From: Nematostella vectensis
Lineage: Eukaryota > Cnidaria > Anthozoa > Actiniaria > Edwardsiidae
NCBI RefSeq assembly: GCF_932526225.1
Contig: NC_064043.1
Span: 10,893,821-10,957,820, forward strand
DNA: 64,000 bases
Reading direction: 5' to 3'
This document shows, one piece after another, positions 59,546-64,000 of this stretch (its first letter is position 1; the number at the start of each line of letters is the position of its first letter). The translations under genes were made by a program, and so were the position numbers. The notes beneath the pieces are model-generated. The model made no database searches, was not told where the DNA came from, and saw nothing but the letters and a program-made list of their open reading frames with translations.

Positions 59546-60097
59546 ATGCGGCACGAGTGTTTGCTTATCTGCCAACAGCGGCCTGTACTGCCAAACCCAG
59601 ACGGAAACGATGATGTGTGATGAGTGAGCAATCACGATGGAGGTTTTGCTCTTGCGCCACAACTGATGACAAAGGAACCGTTACCTAAAGCTTGTAAAGA
59701 AATCATCTCCTGCAACTGTAAAACGAGCTGCAAGTGGCTGTAAGTGGCCTATGGGTCAAGAACCCGACATATTGACAGCTCATGTGATTACAAGATCAGA
59801 TAGCATAGCCAAAAGGATTGAGACCAGAATCAAAATAAGAGCTATATATAAATAACAGGAATACGCAGCATACAAACGGCTATCCCTCGTCATATTGTTA
59901 CAGACTGAATTGATCTTAAATACTCGATTCCGGCTGCACGATTGATGTTTTGATCATTGCTATTTTTGGTCGTTGTCATGGTAAATGGCTTTCATGCAAA
60001 GGAGGCCCGGTCCATCAGACCTCATGAATATACGGATAAACGGTCAAAGCCGCACGTCCGTTTGGTTTAGAAGTAAATCAGCATTTTAGCATTCTAG

Positions 60098-60794
60098 ATG
60101 GCTGTTAAAAAGCTTTTTATAACTTTTACTGTGATCGCTCTACTTTGTCGATTCTCAGACGGGGACGATTCGACAAGTGACCCTTTAGTGGTTCAGACTT
60201 TAGCCGGTGCCGTTCGGGGTAGATTGAATCCGGTTGTGCACGGCTTACAAGTGCGACAATTCCGAGCTATTCCGTACGCTCAGCCTCCGGTAGGAAAGCT
60301 TCGATTTGCTGCCCCTCTGCCGGCGAAGCCATGGTCAGGTGTGAGAGATGCGACCCAGCACGGCCCGGTCTGCCCGCAGTTGCCCGATGAAGAATTTGGT
60401 AAAATGCTAGGACTAGATCTTCCACCTGGGAAGACTATCGAAAATAGTAAGTCAGCAAATATAAACAAAGCCTCGCTTCTGGCAGTTTCATTCTTTATGG
60501 TGATATATTGACCGCAGTGATCTTGCATAGCCGTAGCAAGCCTCGAATTATTGGGATGGGCACGTGCCCCCAGTGCCCCACCCCCTGCTATGGCCCTGCC
60601 TGGGATACTAAAATTTCTTAAATACTAAACGGATACGACATGACGGAAAAACATGACGTGACGCTTCAAATAAGCCCATTTCACATTGAATAAGGCGGAG
60701 AATTTCCAGAGTACTTAGTAACTTAAAGCAAACAAAATATCAAGTGCGACTTTTTTTTAAATTGATGCGACTTTTTTCAGCTCAGGGACGAATT

Positions 60795-60854
<60 letters not shown>

Positions 60855-63800
60855 ACCAATCAATACTTTACTCGCATTTCCATAATTCTTAATTTATACA
60901 TTATTTGTTTTCGAGACTATATCTCATTGTTATTTTCTATGTTTAAATTTTGAGTCAGTCCAGGAAGAAATAGAAGAATAGTAGTATAATTGTAAGGAAA
61001 TGCCTAGGACCTAAATGAACCAAAATGGTTTTCGAGTTGGGTCCCTAGCCAGAACTTGTAGTGAATCGAAAAATGTAGCCTTAGAACACACATACAAAAA
61101 AATAAACAAGCGAAAAAGCACACAAAACACATAGCAAGAAGCACACATGGGGAGGGTTAGAATTTTATGTGTAGAGTTCCATTTTGTTTTAATAATAAAT
61201 AACTTCCAGCCTTTTTGCAAAACATATTTTATTAAGTTGTTTTAGATCAGGGGGCAGTTTTTCCCAGAGATTAGTCGCTATAACAGAGAGTGTTTGTTTA
61301 CCAGTATTTGTCCTAAAACGAGCTTTGTATAGATTGTCATTTGCTGCATAACGGGTATTATAAGAGTGAATGTCCTTAGCGTATTTGAAAGAGTTGTCAA
61401 AGATAGGGGGAAGATGTTGCTTGTGCCAGCCATGTATAAATTTTAAAGTTCGGAGTAAAAAAATGTGATTTACTGTTAGGATATCTAAAAGGTTCAAGAG
61501 TGGTAAAGCACTTTCTGTATTTTCACCAAATAAAGTTAAGAAGAAAATTACCCTGGCGATATGATTTTGTTTAGTTTGAAGTATTTTTGTATTTGATTTA
61601 TAGGTGCTTCCCCATGCTATTATAGCATATGAAAGGTAGGGAAATATGAGGTTGTAGTAGATCTGTCTAAGTTGGGATGGGGATAGATAGTGACGAAGTT
61701 TATAAAATATACCTGTATTTCTTGATATTTTGGAGGAGATAAATGAAATATGGTACTTCCAATTTATTTTGTCATCTAGAATAACGTATTTGACATGGTC
61801 TTTTTTTTCCAGGGTAACAGTTTCATCACCATTCGGGAGTGCTATTTTTATTTCCGTATTTAATTTCTTTTGGGCTGATTTAATTATCATAAAATTAGTC
61901 TTTTTAAAGTTTATTGACAGTTTGTTTGCATCGCACCAGTTCTTAACATTGCTTAATTCATTGTTGATAAGTATTTCGAGATCTTTTGAGTTTTTATTAG
62001 AGGCAAAGACATTTGTATCATCTGCAAATAACCGGAAGAATAATTTATCAGAAGAATTTATGATATCATTAATATATAGTAAAAACAATAAAGGTCCTAG
62101 GGTACTTCCTTGAGGAATCCCACAAATCACTGTTTTTAGGGAAGAATCAGTACCATTAAGGGATACAAACTGTTTTCTATTTGATAGATAACTAGAAAAC
62201 CAATTTAGAGGGGTCCCACGGATTCCATAAGATTCAAGTTTCCTTAAGAGTATTACATGATTCACAGTATCAAAAGCTTTAGCAAAGTCGAGGAAGACCC
62301 CACATGTATAAAGATTGTTGTCTATTGCTTTTTTTAAATTTTCTGTTATTTCTGCTATGGCTTGCTGGGTTGAGTTGCCTTTCCTGAATCCAAATTGGCA
62401 TTATCAGTGAGGATGTTAAATTTCTCAATATAATTGATAAGTTGTTTGTAGACTAGTTTTTCGAATATTTGGCTGAATGATGATAATGTAGAAATGGGCC
62501 TGTAGTTGGTAGGATCAAACGTTTCCCCGCCTTTGTCAACTGGTGTTACTTTTGATATTTTTAGTATATCTGGAACTACTTTTTGTAAGAGGGACAAATT
62601 AAAAATAGAAGTTATTGCCTCACTGATACTTGAATTTGCTAGTTTAATGAATTTTATTGGGACACAAATAGTAGCTTTATTAACTTTAAGGTTCTTAATA
62701 AGATCTGATACTTCAAAAGTACAGATGCCCCTAAACATGAAGCTACTGGTGAATGTTCGTTTAATAAAAGATGTGGGTTCTGTATCCGTAGTTGGCAGTT
62801 TATCAACGAGAGTTAGTCCTACATTGATAAAGTGTTCATTCAATTTGTCACATATGTTTTTTGTATCAGTAAAGCATTAATTGTTATAGATTAGTTTGGA
62901 TATACAAGTGTTTTCCTTTTTATCCCTGTCAATTAACATGCCAATTAGCTTCCAAGTCATTTTTAAGTTATCTTTATTCAATGAAAATTGAGAGTCAAAG
63001 TAATTTTTTTTTTTAGCTGCAGCCATTATTCTGTTTAATTTGTTGTTATATGTTTTGTATTGTTTAATCATTACAGGATCACCACTGAAAAAGTGTGATT
63101 TATATAATTTGTGCCTTTGTTTGATTGAAACAAGGATATAATTAGAAATCCATGGTTTCCTGAGTTGTTTCATTTTGGCATTGGAAGCTTTCTTGATAGG
63201 AGCATGTTTATCTGTGAGTTTTTGCAATACATTGATAATAGAGGACATACTTTCATTGACATTTGTATTGACAAGATGTATATATATTTCGTCCCTGAGC
63301 TGATACACAGGGCAATGATGATCAAGGAAAATTATCTTAAAAAGCCAAAATCTGGTTATGTGCACTTCGGCCTCACGTTATTTGTGTTTTTAAAATAATA
63401 TCTAAATTTCATATCTTCTAAATTTCTTTAAAATTTGGAATTAAGCTTTTGGTCAGAGATACTCCTTGTATGTTCAATCTTGAGCGTATATATTGAGAAT
63501 TGGAAAATTTCATGCCATTTTTTTGCTCTGTCCCCAATTACGCTCCTCGTCTCAACGAGTCAACGCTCGAGCTTCCTCCGCAGGCAAATCATAATGAAAA
63601 GGACGGAAAGAATGGGTTACCTGTGGCGAAATTGCGGAGGAGGGAGACTGTCACTTCCGGTTTTTTTTGCCACAGGAAACCCAATCCTTTTTTCCTTTTT
63701 CTTGTCTTTGAGATGCCTGCGGAGGAGGCTATCTACGCTCGAGCCACACGAAATTACACGCTAACAAAATCGACTTTCTCTTATTCTCTCAAGATCCACA

Positions 63801-64000
63801 GAGCGAAGACTGCCTGACAATAAGCGTATACACTCCACAAAACAGCGACCCCGACAAGCAGAGAGCCGTCATGGTGTTTATACACGGGGGCGGTTTTACC
63901 TCGGGGGCTTCTCGCGATTACGACCCCTCTGTGTTAGTGGCCCTTAATGACGTCATCGTTGTTACTATCAACTACCGTCTAGGAGTCCTTGGCTTTTTCA
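60098..64000 (+). CDS. Secreted type-B carboxylesterase/cholinesterase-like protein, 5' part
   Basis: Exon 1 is 60098-60446, exon 2 63794 to beyond the window. Residues 1-22 (MAVKKLFITFTVIALLCRF, SDG) are a signal peptide. The esterase fold start follows: GAVRGRL, VRQFRAIPYAQPPVGKLRF, PWSGVRDATQHGPVCPQ. Exon 2 continues NPQSEDCLTISVYTPQ, VMVFIHGGGFTSGAS (oxyanion-hole motif) and VVTINYRLGVLGFF. The junction keeps frame (AAT A|AT CCA). The donor is GTAAGT; the acceptor is a less usual AAG. The catalytic Ser, Glu and His lie off the window, so activity cannot be judged. Family knowledge: alpha/beta hydrolases including carboxylesterases, cholinesterases and inactive neuroligins. SEDCL and GGGF favour an active-type esterase. 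Intron 1 (60447-63793) contains a LINE, a MITE copy and a fold-back repeat. Confidence 0.88.
60529..60599 (-). mobile_element. Internally deleted copy of the MITE-like family
   Basis: AGCCGTAGCAAGCCTCGAAT at one end and CCCCTGCTATGGCCCTG at the other with only about 35 bases between. It lies in intron 1 of the carboxylesterase gene. Confidence 0.65.
60796..60853 (-). repeat. (CAAT)n microsatellite at the LINE 3' end
   Basis: About 14 tetramer units. On the minus strand this reads (ATTG)n about 340 bases downstream of the reverse transcriptase stop, where CR1/L2-type LINEs carry short tandem 3' tails. Confidence 0.85.
61189..63365 (-). pseudogene. LINE reverse transcriptase, broken by one stop and one frameshift
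   Basis: Three open pieces read from high to low coordinates: 63365-62877, 62843-62355 and 62265-61189. The first two share a frame and are separated by a single stop at 62877-62879. A frameshift near 62400 separates the second from the third. RT motifs in order: NYRPISTLSSFSQIFEKLVY (fingers); FLDFAKAFDTVNH (catalytic Asp) at about 62285, in the frame of the third piece; GIPQGSTLGPLLFLLYINDI; and FADDTNVF (catalytic Asp pair). The C-terminal part ends in LPPDLKQL. With only two lesions the copy is fairly young, but this one cannot make a full protein. Confidence 0.85.
63563..63745. mobile_element. Long imperfect inverted repeat near the esterase exon 2 acceptor
   Basis: The left arm (CGCTCGAG, TTCCTCCGCAGGCAAATC, GAATGGGTTACCTGTGGC) pairs with the right arm (GCCACAGGAAACCCAATCC, GATGCCTGCGGAGGAGG, CGCTCGAG) over about 75 bases. 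It ends about 50 bases before exon 2. No coding capacity; a fold-back MITE is likely. Confidence 0.7.

Larger units (their letters stand above)
56862..60097. other. Intergenic region between sGC gene D and the carboxylesterase gene
   Basis: It holds the 3' UTR of gene D, a fold-back element, dispersed repeats and a pseudogene fragment, each listed separately. I saw no intact gene. An AATAAA near 57828 could end gene D transcripts. Confidence 0.45.
60796..63365 (-). mobile_element. CR1/L2-like LINE, 5' truncated
   Basis: The element reads on the minus strand in the first intron of the carboxylesterase gene. It contains a linker, a full-looking reverse transcriptase domain, a 3' UTR of about 340 bases and an (ATTG)n tail. 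No endonuclease domain is seen, and sequence beyond 63365 leads into a different inverted repeat. CR1/L2-like is inferred from the RT motifs and the microsatellite tail; a Jockey-group relative is the alternative. Confidence 0.75.

Overview
This window is animal (eukaryotic) nuclear DNA. It is AT-rich, its genes are split by GT-AG introns, and it carries many small transposon-like repeats. Gene content (a Pax-type homeobox gene, FBXO8, several soluble guanylate cyclases, peptide-hormone-like precursors) and repeat style suggest an anthozoan cnidarian, most likely a sea anemone such as Nematostella. The species is inferred, not shown. All protein genes found lie on the + strand; the only clear minus-strand coding sequence is a decayed LINE reverse transcriptase.

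Layout. 1-4 kb: 3' part of a Pax-type homeobox gene, its 5' part lying off the window. 7.4-12.9 kb: two small secreted precursor genes. One has four copies of a C-L-(G/S)-W-x-C hexapeptide bounded by basic residues; the other has a single KR-FGARK-GKR cassette. 14-19.6 kb: a complete seven-exon FBXO8 gene (F-box plus Sec7-like). 20.6-21.4 kb: a 28-bp minisatellite. 22.9-56.9 kb: four soluble guanylate cyclase (sGC) genes head to tail, called A to D here. 60.1 kb to the end: the first two exons of a secreted type-B carboxylesterase, with a CR1/L2-like LINE in its first intron.

The sGC cluster is the functional core. I joined each gene exon by exon; all four give open frames of 748, 686, 629 and 671 residues. 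By catalytic motifs, A and B are alpha-type (SDIVGF, ETIGDAY, TLANK) and C and D are beta-type (SGIVDF, ETVGDKY, NLTSR). By heme-pocket motifs, A, C and D keep the proximal His and YxSxR, while B lacks both, as classical alpha subunits do. Gene A therefore joins an alpha-type cyclase half to a heme-competent H-NOX. B and D end in class I PDZ-ligand-like tails. The cluster could supply several alpha/beta pairings with one or two hemes and different anchoring.

Two non-coding themes recur. First, a family of MITE-like elements ending in GCCGTAGCAGG-type inverted repeats is scattered through the window, with several other fold-back elements. Second, short tandem duplications straddle exon edges in FBXO8 and in sGC genes A, B and C, creating decoy splice sites or copied exon ends, and the 3' end of gene A has seeded a 78-bp minisatellite.
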